A stretch of DNA of 64,000 nucleotides from Rhabditophanes sp. KR3021 (GCA_963281155.1 CAUJLY010000001.1:8060001-8124000); one strand, 5' to 3'. Positions 23,477 to 34,520 are shown, counted from the stretch's first letter. Translations and numbers: made by a program. Notes: generated by a model from the letters alone, not told the origin.

Positions 23477-25790
23477 TTAAGTTACATGAACCTTTAATTT
23501 ACATTAATAAAGAAAGTCAACTAAAAAACATAACTTTATACATTTATTTTAAAATATTAGCGAGGAGCAGATGAATAAATACATTTATAAGTGACTGTTG
23601 ATAAGAGAAACTTAAGTGTATGTACTTTTTTGATAAATATGATGATATTTTGGCTGGTTGCTGTGTCGTAGTCGTGTCTGATAGGAAAAGGGTATTGTAG
23701 TGTGATGTTTGTCGTGGTTGCATGAACAGATTCTAATAACTATATTTTAGTTGAGGGATTTGGTTTTAATTGAACTCTTATTAGTCAAGCTATTTAATTA
23801 AATATATACTCTGAGATTGAGTGTTATACACATGGTTTTAGCTTAGCTAAAATTAAATATATTAGGGATAAGTTTCTTTTTAAATTACGAATCGAGGGAA
23901 AATATAAGATTTAGCCGTAATATAGTATTTACTAAGACTTATTTTGAGCTTTTTAAATCCAACTTAACTTAATGAAATGGCTTCAATGTTTGAGGAATGA
24001 TTTTGGTCTTCCTTTCGAATGACTTCATTTTAAATGTTGATTTTAATATGCATTGCAGCAACTTGACATAAGCTCTAAAATGAACAAGTTGTTTAAATAA
24101 TTTAGTTATTCATTTCTCTATCGCTGCATACTAATTAAATGCGTACCGCGAGAATAAAACAGATCATGCATTAACCATCATTATGCTCATTAAAAGACAC
24201 ATCATGCAAGACATCCACATATCACCATCCAGCTAATCAAATAACAAACGTTTATACAATCATCTTCGTCTCATCCCAAATAAACGTGGGCCCAACACTG
24301 TCAATCAACCTTTCTTGGTAAGATTACTCTCCAAAAAATAGACTGAATAGACCTAGAACAAAATCAACAAATATTATGTGTGAAACTTTCAACAACCGGA
24401 GCACATTAAAAGCATTTCATTATTATAAAATATTTATTATTAATAAAATTTGATTGATTTGACGTTGAATTTTAGTTCACAAAATAAATATGACTGTAAT
24501 TTATATGTGCATTAATTAAATTTAGAACATAGTTGATTATTCATCTTTCGAATACTATTTAAACTCTCTTCTTTGTATTTTTTGTTATAGATGTTACATC
24601 TTGTGTTGATTCTTATCATGAGTAAGATTCCGCAACTTGTCCGGAAAGTAAGTTTATAATTGCAGAAAAAGTTTTACTTGAACTAGTTTTGTTATTTTAT
24701 AAATATTTTGATCAAGATAAGCCTTTCCTTCGTGATATAGTTAAGTCCTATGAAAAACGCCTCTGTTAATGAAGGCAAGAAATTATCCCGAACAATTAAC
24801 GGCATTAGATTTATATGTTCTGATAACATTGTTTTACCTAATGAATAACTTATTTTGGTTTATTTAATGATCCGTAAGATGGAAATCAGATTGATCAGTT
24901 CATCTGGTAGATCATCAAACGACCATTTTTAATCTTTATAAAAAGACAAATAAAAGTTTTTTTCATTATTTCAGTGAATCCCAAACTTAAACTATTATTC
25001 ATAGTTTCTTCCTAAAGTGGATTTTATCAAGCAAGCAAAGCATGATAAGGTAAGTACCAAATAAAATCAGGAAAACCATGAAAAAACACATTAATCACCA
25101 GACGATTCTAATCTTTTCATCTTCAAAACTTCTAAACAGAAAATAATTTGCACACCAAAAACATTCACACAACAAATCTCTGTATTTTCTATATCCCCTT
25201 TTCAAATACAAATTTCTTTTTGATTCTGACGAAACAAAATAATAATACATAACAAATCATCAACACACAATAAATCAACAACTTTGATTTATTGTAGATA
25301 ATTTTGATCGTTGCTAATATCTTTTTTATTATTTGTTAAGACATATTTTATTTAGATTGCGTTTAATGTCATTTTGACATTCTACTTTTTGACTATATAT
25401 GTTTGTAGATAAATGCAAGACATTTTTAATATTTTATTCATTTTTTCATTTAGCGTCATTTGATATAATTTTTATCACTTCCCTTTTAATTAAACTACCT
25501 AACGTCAAATGAGCATTTTAATATTTTTACAAGTTATAGTAACTTCTAGAGCCTAGGTTAATAATTAAACTTGCATTTCAATCACTAAGCAAAATCAAGC
25601 CCACATCTTTTGGTATCAAAAGACGTTAAAAAATGATGAAATATAGTACATTAATAAAGGTCAAATCAAAAATTGATTCCCCTGATCACATAAAAACACA
25701 CATTCCTCAACTCGTGCCTAAACCCACTCGCCTAAATTCCAAAAATCAATTTGAGGCATTTTGCCCAACAAAAATAACTTTCATTTTATT
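23477..25790. other. Long intergenic region
   Basis: 2.3 kb between the divergent receptor cluster and the PAPS transporter. Short exon-like pieces with good donors occur, e.g. an ATG frame at 24591-24647 followed by GTAAGT, but I cannot link them to any gene; they could be 5' untranslated exons of the transporter. No RNA gene or repeat is seen. Confidence 0.3.
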
Positions 25791-25801
25791 TTCAGAAGCC
25801 T

Positions 25802-27139
25802 ATGTCCAATTACTCAATAAACACAACCACCCTTCTCGAACCCTCCAACTCCTTTATCAAAGCTGCCTTCGCAGGAAATTTGGCTTATCTAATGGAAAAC
25901 TTCTGGATGATAAGACTAGCATTAATGCTGATCGGCTACGGAACCGTCATCATTCCCTGTATCTTACTGGTACAAATAATAAAAAGCAGATACATTAAAC
26001 GAAAAGATTACAATGGAGATAATATCTTCTGGAAAGGATTACGTTTCTTTGCAATCGGTCAACCTGAATATGCATTAGCTGTGGATTTATCAACGCAAGA
26101 TCCTAATAAAGTTAGTGAAAGACCAGAAGACAGGGCAGCTGCTTTGAGAAAGCGATTCGTGGATGATTGCATGGTTTTGTTTCTCTATTTCATTGGAATT
26201 CAAACTAATTTTGTTATAATGGGTCTTTTGCAGGAAAAGATTATGACACAGGGATATTCATTAGTCAGCAATGAAAGTATTATAGAAAAGTTTGGAGATA
26301 CCCAATTTTTGGTTTTTTGCAATAGAATAGTGGCTTTGATTATTAGTTTTGGTATTTTAGCTAAGTTATGGTCTAGATTGCCTGAACATGTTCCCCCATT
26401 TTATTCGCATTCATATATTTCACTCTCAAATACTTTGTCATCGTGGTGTCAATATGAAGCTCTTAAGTATGTTTCATTTCCTACTCAGACAGTTTGCAAG
26501 GCATCGAAGCTAATACCTACTATGCTGATGGGTCGATTAGTGAGGAAGCAAAAATATACTAAACAGGAATATGGAATGGCCTTTTGCTTAGCTTTTGGAG
26601 CTGCTCTCTTTTTTCTGTCAAATCACACAGGCAAAAGTACTCACGTTGACTCCACATCCGTTTCAGGAATCCTCTTAATGATAGGTTACCTAGGTTTCGA
26701 TGCCTTCACCCTAAATTGGCAATCAAAACTCTTCGACACCAAGCCAAAAGTATCAAAATATCAAATGATGCTAGGAGTTAATTTGTTCTCAGCTATATTA
26801 TGTATAGTTTCTTTGTTGGAACAAACAACTTTGTTTTCAAGTATCAATTTTATGGTTGAGCATCATGACATTGCAAGGGATGCTTTCTTTTTATCGCTTT
26901 CAGGAACCATTGGGCAGATATTTATTTATATGACAGTGGAAAAGTTCGGACCCATTGTGTTTGCTGTTATTATGACGATTCGGCAGATTATTTCAATCGT
27001 TTTGTCTTCACTGTATTTTGGACATGGATTGACTTTGTTGGGAATGTTAGGGTTGTCAATAGCATTTGGCTCTATCCTATATTCAACCTATAATCGTTAC
27101 TTCGCCACAACTCAGCATACTAAAAAAGAAATTCTTTAA
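25802..27139 (+). CDS. pst-1: PAPS transporter, SLC35B2/PST-1 type
   Basis: A single exon encodes 445 residues with about ten hydrophobic segments. Motifs typical of the adenosine 3'-phospho 5'-phosphosulfate transporter branch of the SLC35 family are present: GLLQEKIMT near residue 140, FPTQTVCKASKLIPTMLMG near 230, and GYLGFDAFTLNWQ near 300. The protein imports PAPS into the Golgi for sulfation of glycosaminoglycans and proteins. The length fits the family (about 430 residues). The ATG lies 6 bp after a strong acceptor (TTTTCAG ending 25795) with no donor nearby, as expected for a trans-spliced message. A downstream AATAAA lies at 27234. Confidence 0.88.
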   Translation: MSNYSINTTTLLEPSNSFIKAAFAGNLAYLMENFWMIRLALMLIGYGTVIIPCILLVQIIKSRYIKRKDYNGDNIFWKGLRFFAIGQPEYALAVDLSTQDPNKVSERPEDRAAALRKRFVDDCMVLFLYFIGIQTNFVIMGLLQEKIMTQGYSLVSNESIIEKFGDTQFLVFCNRIVALIISFGILAKLWSRLPEHVPPFYSHSYISLSNTLSSWCQYEALKYVSFPTQTVCKASKLIPTMLMGRLVRKQKYTKQEYGMAFCLAFGAALFFLSNHTGKSTHVDSTSVSGILLMIGYLGFDAFTLNWQSKLFDTKPKVSKYQMMLGVNLFSAILCIVSLLEQTTLFSSINFMVEHHDIARDAFFLSLSGTIGQIFIYMTVEKFGPIVFAVIMTIRQIISIVLSSLYFGHGLTLLGMLGLSIAFGSILYSTYNRYFATTQHTKKEIL

Positions 27140-27591
27140 TTTATAAGTTATCACAAATTAGTTTACCTTCAAAACGTGTATTATTTTCATAAAGTAACCA
27201 TCTTAAGAATTATTCTTTTTTTATTGTCCCATAAATAAACTTTCAACTATATTGTTATTTGACTAACAAAAGAAACACTTCAAACATCAAATATCTTAAC
27301 TTTATAATATCAAATGATGCCACAAAAACATATGAATATATCCAATTGTGAATATCAATAAACAACAAATAAGTATATTAAATAAGTACATTAAATGTTT
27401 GCAAAGAAAATGAGATAAAATAAAGAACTTCTTTTATAAAATATCAAAACAATTCACACAAGAAACTTAATAATAAGATCAGACTTTGATGGTTAATGTG
27501 ATAAGATTTAAAAAGTAGTAAGCTTGTGTAACAAAAACAGCCAAAGTTTATTTTTGTAAAGAACAGGTAACAATCGACACACTTTTAGAAT
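27140..27591. other. Convergent 3' flanks
   Basis: Short AT-rich spacer between the plus-strand transporter and the minus-strand icd-1; it holds 3' untranslated sequence of both genes and nothing else I can identify. Confidence 0.4.
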
Positions 27592-28141
27592 TTATTCCGC
27601 TTTGCTTTCTTCCTTGGAAGCTTGATCAAAGTTTTCTACCAATTCTGGGACGTCATCGCTGTTGTCCATTTTGTATGTGGTAGTTGCGTTGTTAGCGAGT
27701 TTCTTGAGGTGTGCAAGAGACTCTGGACCGAGTTGATTGAGAATTTGAGGGAGCATGTCGGTGATGTCTTAAATGTTTTAAAGTTATTTGAAGTCTATTC
27801 ATCTTTTTAAGTTACCTTTAAGTTCACCTGTTCCGGTAATAGCGAAAGTATTAGCTGGCACGGAAGCTTGGACCTTTGGGTTGGTGAAATGAAGGACGGT
27901 TCCATCATCTTTGATCATGTTAACCTAAACCAACTTAGCATCAATCAAAATCATTGTCGCCTACCTCCTCAATTCCTGGAATATTGGTTGTAGACAGTTT
28001 TTTTAAAGAACCTTGAAGTTTCTTGTCATCTCCAGCAGCCGACTTGTGAACAATCTTCTTCTTTCTACGTGCGGTTCCGCGACCTCCGATTCTGACATTG
28101 TCAGCATTAGCTTGGAGCTTCTTTAAAAGTTCTGCATTCAT
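27592..28141 (-). CDS. icd-1: Nascent polypeptide-associated complex beta subunit (BTF3/ICD-1)
   Basis: Exons 28141-27965, 27924-27816 and 27767-27592 give 153 residues. The N-terminus has the ribosome-binding basic stretch [15 protein letters not shown], followed by the NAC domain ([12 protein letters not shown]...[14 protein letters not shown]...[10 protein letters not shown]...FAITG) and an acidic Ala/Glu-rich tail. NAC binds the ribosome exit site and protects nascent chains from mis-targeting to the ER; in C. elegans loss of icd-1 causes apoptosis. The length matches BTF3 homologues. A TTTTTTCAG acceptor lies 9 bp upstream of the ATG, which fits trans-splicing. Confidence 0.93.
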
Positions 28142-28161
28142 AATAGACCCTGAAAAAATTT

Positions 28162-29046
28162 TTACATTAATATTTCATCAAAATAAGCCTTATTTATTGA
28201 TTGATTTAATAGAATCAAGCAAAATTGAAGTTGAATATTTTTAAAAAAATTGGGATTGGTTCGGCTTGGTAGTTGAAGAGACGCGACACCCCAACGGTAA
28301 GGCTCCTCAAACGAAGGAACATTGGAGAGAAATGTATTGGGTTGGAATGAGTTTTGGTTGATAAAATTATTGCATTCTTGATGGTTATTCATTGTTGTTA
28401 TCAATGGGTTGGTATGTTTTAAATAAACATGTTACAATTTAAGTCTCTTAATCATTTCGTTGGAATCGCATTGATGATCTGAATAAAGGTGCAATAATTT
28501 AAGTCATTAAATAAGTCTCATTTTGCATTTAATAAGGGTGAATGACACATCACATGAAATTATTTAAGATTTTCGGGCTGCTAAGTCATTTGTATTCAAA
28601 GCCTTCCTATAATTGATTTATATCATTGGCATTAAATACAATATATTGTGCCCGGACCTGCAAGAACTCCGAATACAATATTTTCGCTGGGCAAACCACG
28701 GAATTATTGACGACTGATGATGAGGCTGTGAGGTAATTCTAAGCAATTATTTGCAATTACCGATGTATCTAATGGAAATTTAATAGTAATGTAATTATGT
28801 GATATCTATATAATTTGACCTTCAATAAACTACTTATTATATTTGTATTTTTTTCTTTCCACATTTCTTTCTAGCAAACACAGGATGGAAAATCCTTGCA
28901 ACACATTAAGTTGTTTACGAATAGATTGCTTAGTTATGTTCAGAAACATTTAACTGTTACTTTTTGTAGTCTTTTAAGAAAAATGCTTTTTAAATCGGCT
29001 TAATCGTATCAATTTAACTTGATTTTCGAGATAATCAAGACAAAAA
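28162..29046. other. 5' flank of icd-1 and unassigned sequence
   Basis: The minus frame at 28404-28162 is open for 80 codons but has no recognisable feature and overlaps the icd-1 leader. At 28645-28740 the base composition rises abruptly in GC, with segments GCCCGGACCTGCAAGAAC and CGCTGGGCAAACCACGG; this could be a small RNA or exon, but I found no matching fold or family. Confidence 0.25.
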
Positions 29047-29165
29047 AGCTTACACCACTACGGATTCCCAGGACGTCTCCGATCCAAGTACTAAGGTAGC
29101 TCGAAGTTGATTCACTTCTCAGATCGAACGGGATGAGGTGCTTTCAACATGATATGAGCGTAAGC
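29047..29165 (-). rRNA. 5S: 5S ribosomal RNA
   Basis: On the minus strand the 119-nt unit starts GCTTACGCTCATATCATG and ends GGTGTAAGCTT, so its ends pair as in 5S rRNA. The internal control region is intact: box C-like GTACTTGGATCGGAGACG is nearly identical to that of other nematodes, and CATCCCGTTCGATCTG matches the conserved loop B/C region. A run of six T follows (plus strand A at 29042-29047), a pol III terminator. It lies 670 bp from, and diverges from, the spliced-leader RNA gene at 29838, the arrangement known from 5S-SL1 clusters of rhabditid nematodes. One copy is in this window; the main array is presumably elsewhere. Confidence 0.93.
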
Positions 29166-29169
29166 GATA

Positions 29170-29837
29170 ATGCATCTAATCAAAATCATCTTAAACTAAA
29201 GAGACATTCTGATACACCACCTCGAATGGGTTACCATCGGTTGCAAAATAAATGTGTATGTAAGTCATCAATGCATACTCATTTGATTATTAAGAAAGTA
29301 AGAATACTGCAATTAATTTACTTTGAAATTTTGCAAACAGTTTGCAATTATCATTATTAGGCATCAATATGTACACTAAGCAACTCTTTTCTCATAATTA
29401 AATTGCCACAATTAGGGTTCGGTAAAGGGCCCTGCTTACGTACACGTTAATAATTATTGTTGCTAATTTCACCTATAATATTATATATTTATCTCGGTAA
29501 TTATCTACAATAAATGATTGGTTATGATTCTAATTGTTGTCACTGTTATCGTGATTGTCCTCGTAGGGTTCCTCCTCGGGCAAACTACTGTTCCCTGAAC
29601 AGACTCATAGTTGATTAACAAAGTTTAAATCACAATAAACTTAACGATCTTTGCTCGTAAAATACTGAGTTATAAAAAACAATCAAAAGCTGATTTTTGG
29701 AAACTTATCTTTAATCGTAGTAGCAGATTAGAGACTATACACGTAAGCATAATAATTTTATTCGGAAGTCATTACAATGACCCACTTCCGATTCTCATAT
29801 AGTTGAGTATAAGAAGAGAACTAAAACAAACTAAGAC
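29170..29837. other. Spacer between 5S and SL RNA genes
   Basis: Non-coding spacer. It should include the promoters of the divergent 5S (internal promoter) and SL RNA genes. An ATG frame at 29527-29601 encodes a hydrophobic 24-residue peptide but lacks other support. Confidence 0.35.
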
Positions 29838-29932
29838 GGTTTAAAAAACCCAGTTTGAGGTTAGTATGCGTTCAGGGTTCTATAAGAATTCTGTTAGCAA
29901 ATTTTGGAATGAGATTTGAAAAGGTCTCTAAT
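29838..29932 (+). ncRNA. Spliced-leader (SL1-type) RNA gene
   Basis: 29838-29859 is a 22-nt leader beginning GGTTTAAAAAACCCAG and ending TTTGAG, followed directly by a GTTAGT splice donor. The C. elegans SL1 leader is also 22 nt, begins GGTTTAATTACCCAAG and ends TTTGAG. Downstream comes a stem-loop (CAGGGTTCT pairing with AGAATTCTG, 29873-29893), then an Sm-binding site in the context CAAATTTTGGAAT (29898-29910), which matches the AAATTTTGGAAC context of the C. elegans SL1 RNA, and a short terminal hairpin (GAGA/TCTC). The RNA donates its leader to pre-mRNAs in trans. The 3' end is approximate. The leader itself can form a GGTTT/AAACC hairpin, unlike SL1. Confidence 0.9.
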
Positions 29933-29939
29933 AAACAAA

Positions 29940-30327
29940 AATTAGTTTGATGTTATTGTTAATAAACGAATACATTAAAAATAAACTTAAACCAACAATA
30001 TTATCATTATCTATTCCAAGCAGATATTTAATAACTCATTTAATCTGAAAAAAAGGTAACGTTGAACATATTTTGAAGTTTATGTTATTCAGGTTACATT
30101 AATTTGAAGCCATCGACAGAAAGAACTTATTTTTAAAATGTACATCTATTTCATATAACCTTATTCCAAACTTGTTAAACGAATTTTGCTTTAGAAAAAA
30201 AGCTTTATTAAATTTAAAGACTAACAAAGATAATTATATTATCAACAAATAACAATAAAAATAATTAACAAAAGGAAATAGTCAGTATTGGGTGCCCTGG
30301 AAATGTTTATATCTAGATGTTTTCGCC
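29940..30327. other. Spacer, no feature seen
   Basis: AT-rich sequence between the SL RNA gene and the 3' end of the PUM3 gene on the opposite strand. Confidence 0.35.
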
Positions 30328-32893
30328 TTATAAAACACTTTGAATAAAGGAAGGTAAAAACTTGTGGCATTCCTTGTTAATTTCCTTGAGAACAGGCAAA
30401 AATTTGATCTCACAATGGTTGTCAGTGTCTAACAATAGTCTGACTACTTGCTTGGCTTGAACGTTGTTGTCAAAGAACTTGTGTCCTTTAACTTCTTCTG
30501 GATCATACAACTCCTCCATAATTTCAGCAATCTTCTTGTAGATGTGTTGACGAAGGTCATCGGGAATAGCTCTATCAAACAAGTATTCACTCTTGGTTTG
30601 TTCCAACAAAGCTCCGAGCAAATGAACTGATCCTTTAGACTTGAAGATATCCCCGCAAAATTGCTTTACATAATCTAATAGGGAGTCTTTAAGACCTTCA
30701 TAAACTTGGAGAGCACGGTCGGCCTTGGGTTTCTTGGAATGTTCAGAAGATTCTCCCTCTTTCAAGAGCTTGATAGTGAATTCTCCAACACTTTGAGTCT
30801 CTCCTGGCTGAACAATATGTTGGATGACTGCACATCCACGACGGCTTTTAACCATATCAGGAAGATGCTCAATTATTTCAGTAATAATTGTCTTGTTCAC
30901 ATTGACAGTATCGTCAACTCCTTCTACCAAAGCAAGGATAAAGTTACTTCCATATTGGTCCATAGCAATTGAGGAAACTAAAGTCTTGGTGCCCTTGATG
31001 ATATTTTTTCTGTCTTTAGCATTACTAAGGTAAATGATCTTGGCAGCAACCTCACATCCGTGTTTTTTGTTGGTTAGGTCAAGGATTTTGTCTCTCAAAA
31101 GCTCAGCAACCTCTTTCTTTTGTTCTTCGTTGCAATGGTTTAGGTACTCATTGATTAAGACATGAGAAAAGTCGTTACTTAAGGTTGATTTAGGGATGAA
31201 GTTCTTGATGGTAGACAACATATTTTTCAAAATTAAAGGTTTCTTTTCTGGATTCTTGAGTAAAAGCTCATTCAAGTCCTTGAAGTTGTCAGTTTGTCTG
31301 AAGATGACGTATTCTTTTCCGAAAAATTCACATAGCAAGTCGAATTTTTGGACTTCATTAGCAATTTGGTTGTAAAGAATGTCGATGACCTTAGCACTGT
31401 AGATAACGTCATACAGTTTGGCGACATGCCCACGAAGAGCTCTGAACAGATCGTCACGTCTAGCGGCGTCAGACTTCTCGAATAACAAAGTAACGAAAAA
31501 AGCAGCGAACTTAGATCTGCACAGATGAAGAAGATTAGGAGTTAATTCATCCACAATGACTTTGTTGTAGTCACTGTGGCCCAAATAAAGTATAGATTGA
31601 ATTACGCGAGACGTATCTCTTCCAACAACCAATTTCATCATCTGTCCTTTCATCTTTTCAAGAGCTTCTCCAGCTAATTTAATCTTTTCTTCCTGAGTAG
31701 TCTTGTTCATTCTCAATTTCTCCCAAATTTGCTTGCATTCAAAGGCGAGATGAACGTGGGGCTTCTTCTTCATTCTAGATTCTCTCATGAACGCTCTCTT
31801 TTTCGTTTTTGGTCATTCCTTTGCAAGTTTCATAGTAGCGAGCATTGTAGAATTGAGTCCTTTCTTCAGGTGACATTAACTTGACACGGTCACGTTCTTC
31901 AGCAGTTAATGGAGTGAAGAGTTTAGTTTCTTTGGTAGTTTCAGGAGCAACGCCTTCAGTGGATGTTATTTCCATCTTTTCATCTTCGTCTTTATCGGCT
32001 TTCAGGGGGACAACGATCACAACTTGCTCTTCCTCTTCGACTTTTGCAGTCAAGGCACGTTTAGCTTCTTTCTTTTGCTTCTTTGTCATATGGACTTCGT
32101 CGGTATCCATCTTCTCGCTAGCTCCAACAGACGAATCCCCTTTACTATTTTCCTTTTTGTCTTCTTCGACTGGAGTAACAACAGCAGCTTCCTTCTTCTT
32201 TTTCTTAGGAGTTTCTTCGACTGGAGCAACAACAGCAGCTTCCTTCTTCTTTTTCTTAGGAGTTTCTTCTACTGGAACATCGACACTAGTTTCATTCTTC
32301 TTTTTCTTAGGAGTATTTTCAACTGGAACAACAACAGCGGCTTTTTTCTTCTTAGGAGTCTCTTCGGCAGGAACAACAATAGTTGGGTAATCTTCCTCTG
32401 CACTGCTTTCACTCGAAGTTTCATCTTTCTTAATAGGAGTCACATTGGTCTTCTTTGGAGGAACAACCTTTTCAACAGGTTCGTTTTCACTATCACTAGC
32501 GTCTTCGATCTTCTTAGGCATTTTCTTGGTCAGTTTCTTGTTTTTGACAACAGATAAAGGTGTCGAAGAAGCTGACTTGAGGATGCTTCTGCCAGGTGAA
32601 GATTTGCTAGCACTAACAACAGGTGGCTGACTTCCTTTCTCATAAAGCTTAACCAAAGTCAAGTTCTCACTAAACTTAATTCTCTTGGATCCTCCGGGAG
32701 TAGTTGGTGTCTCCTGATCAACAATCAATTTACGTTTATTCTTGAGCATCGGTGTGGCAGGGAATTTTTTATTAACGATACTGTCATCAGCAGATTCCTC
32801 CGTACCATCACCATGTCTAGCAGCAAAAGAAATAAATTTTTTTGGGCTCTTTTGAAATTTATTCTTAGGAGAGGAGTTTGTTTTAAAACCCAT
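30328..32893 (-). CDS. PUM3/Puf-A type Pumilio-repeat protein, split by one frameshift
   Basis: Two minus-strand frames, 32893-31775 and 31788-30328, are the halves of one protein of about 855 residues. The first half is a low-complexity nucleolar-type N-terminus: basic and Ser-rich, with four to five repeats of P-V-E-E-T-P-K-K-K-K-K-E-A-A-V-V (32390-32160). The second half starts at the conserved KKKPHVHLAFECKQIWEKLRM block and contains the Puf-like repeats (LVVGRDTSRVIQSIL, HGCEVAAKIIYL, DQYGSNFILALVEG, RRGCAVIQHIV) and the C-terminal PUM3 region. PUM3/Puf6 acts in large-subunit rRNA processing and mRNA binding in the nucleolus. The frames meet in an A-rich tract (31799-31810), so a one-base sequencing or assembly indel is likelier than a true break. 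A TTTTTAG acceptor lies just upstream of the ATG. Confidence 0.85.
32160..32390 (-). repeat. Coding repeat of the PUM3 N-terminus
   Basis: Four to five imperfect copies of a unit of 54-57 bp encode P-[VA]-E-[EN]-T-P-K-K-K-K followed by a short variable linker. Two adjacent copies (32205-32262) are almost identical. The lysine-rich units resemble nuclear and nucleolar retention sequences. Confidence 0.8.
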
Positions 32894-33372
32894 GTTACAA
32901 GTCTAAAAATAATAAGTTAATTAATCAGGGTATTTAAAGATGATATAGGGAAACAAAGTAGTGAATTTAAATTATTATTACAAATTGAAGTTAAATATAT
33001 TTCATACTGAGTGGAGACGAAATTCCAATGGCTTGCTTTTTTTGAAAGATAGTCGGTGTGAGATTGTGTATGTTTGACGGAAGTGAGAAAGTATGTGTTT
33101 GATAGTGTGGATTTTTTGATAGGTATGGTACAATATTTGCTTGGTATTTGGTCAAGAGAGCCTAATTACGACAAATAAGTATACAAATCGTTTACACAAC
33201 TACATACAATTTCCCGATGCAAGTCCAAGGGTCGAACACAGCTAGTTGGCCATGTACAATCTTTGTGAAGTTAATCATCTTTTTTCAAATCTTGTTGGCT
33301 TTGGAATAGTGTTATTTTAAATTTGAAAATTAATTATGGGTTAACTTTTTGTGTTTAAAGATCGACAATATT

Positions 33373-33680
33373 AAATTGTTAACTTATTTAGTTTCGTTGA
33401 AGCTTCAAACGAAATTTTAAACAAAGGTCAGGATAATAGAGGTGAACCGGAAATTGTTCTATGGGAATATTTTAATACATTTGGCAAAAACAATCAAATA
33501 TATAACATTATCAAGAATAAACCAAAAGCTAGACAATATCATGAAAATTATTTTACTTTACGAAAATTAAGAAACCAATTTTCGCATGGCGGTCTTGTTG
33601 GTAATGAAAATATTGGCGTTCTAAGACTTGTTGAATTCAATCTTGAAATAAACATAGATTATTTACAAACGGTTTTCTAA
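33373..33680 (+). other. Open frame without start, HEPN-like RNxxxH motif
   Basis: A stop-free frame of about 100 codons begins after a TTATTTAG acceptor (33382-33389) and ends at a TAA at 33678-33680. It lacks an ATG and a visible donor exon. The sequence is charged and contains FTLRKLRNQFSHGGLV, where RNQFSH fits the Rx4-6H signature of HEPN domains (nucleotide-binding or RNase folds). The motif is short and common by chance, so this could be an exon of an unknown gene or a gene remnant. Confidence 0.25.
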
Positions 33681-33700
33681 AAAAAATAAATTTTCATCCA

Positions 33701-33967
33701 AAGCTGTCGAAAAACGTTGAAGCTCGCAATGAATTTGAAGGATACGCTTACAATCTCGAGAACCAAATTGGAGATAATGAGAAACTCGGAGGAAAACTTT
33801 CTGATGAAGAAAAAACCACTATCGAAACAGCTATTGGTTAGACTACCAACTGGTTAGAAGCTAATAAAGAAGCTGGTGTCGAAGAATTCCAACAACAAAA
33901 GAAAGATTCGGAAGCCGTTACTCAAACAATCATTTCTAAGCTTTATACGAATGTCGAAGGTTTCTAA
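33701..33967 (+). pseudogene. HSP70/BiP C-terminal fragment
   Basis: The frame reads [38 protein letters not shown], then a TAG at 33839-33841, then TNWLEANKEAGVEEFQQQKK and ends ISKLYTNVEGF. This is the helical lid of the substrate-binding domain of HSP70. The nucleotide-binding domain and the beta-sandwich are missing, the internal stop breaks the frame, and there is neither a KDEL nor an EEVD end. It is a truncated, non-functional copy, probably retroposed, since no intron interrupts it. Confidence 0.85.
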
Positions 33968-34248
33968 CTCAAAAAGAACAAATTTACAAGCAAAGGTGAA
34001 CTTTAAAATGCTATAAAATTTGATTCACAGTAATATTTTATGGATGTTATTTAAAAATTTCCCGATTAACAGACAAATAAAACTTTATTTTATATTTTTA
34101 AATTTCTTGATTTTGTGTTTATTTTACATGTAATGTTTTGATAAAAGTTCAAAAATATACTGCAAATTACATAAAAACAAACTGGGATGTAAACAAAATA
34201 ACTTTATTTATTCAAAAAAGACAAATGTTTTTTTAATATAAAAATTAA

Positions 34249-34520
34249 TTAATTTATAAAATATCTCCTTTGATATCTAGTCCCACCAACAAACAGGCTT
34301 ATGAATATTTCTGCTTTTGGCACAAAATCTTCAATTCCAAAAAACAAATTCGTCTGCAACAGAAAAAGTATAAAAAGTAGGATGAAAGTTTCTATCCAAA
34401 AAATATAGTACCATTCTGCGTAATCATGGATGTCTCTAAAAGTAAATTATTACTATGCAGTTTATTTTAACGCTTACATATATTTTTGCATTTAATTGCA
34501 TAGTGAACGAAAATTGCCAT
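34249..34520 (-). CDS. Small single-pass membrane protein, unknown
   Basis: Two exons, 34520-34478 and 34433-34249, join in phase 1 to give 75 residues. The ATG lies three bases after a TCATTTAG acceptor, as in trans-spliced messages here. The product has a short N-terminus (MAIFVHYAIKCKN), a strongly hydrophobic segment (residues 24-44, FWIETFILLFILFLL) and a basic C-terminus (RYQRRYFIN). It could be a tail-anchored or small ER/mitochondrial protein. I do not recognise the family; the model depends on one intron with an AGAG acceptor. Confidence 0.42.

Noticed and set aside
25633..25998. 121-codon frame upstream of and overlapping the PAPS transporter start
   Set aside because: It overlaps the transporter in another frame, crosses its splice acceptor and has no recognisable motif.
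28162..28404. 80-codon minus frame upstream of icd-1
   Set aside because: It lies in the leader region of icd-1, before the trans-splice acceptor, and shows no domain or signal peptide.
31881..32630. Plus-strand frames up to 177 codons opposite the PUM3 gene
   Set aside because: They are reverse shadows of the lysine-rich repeat (AAG-rich coding read as CTT), with Ser/Phe-rich composition and no motifs.
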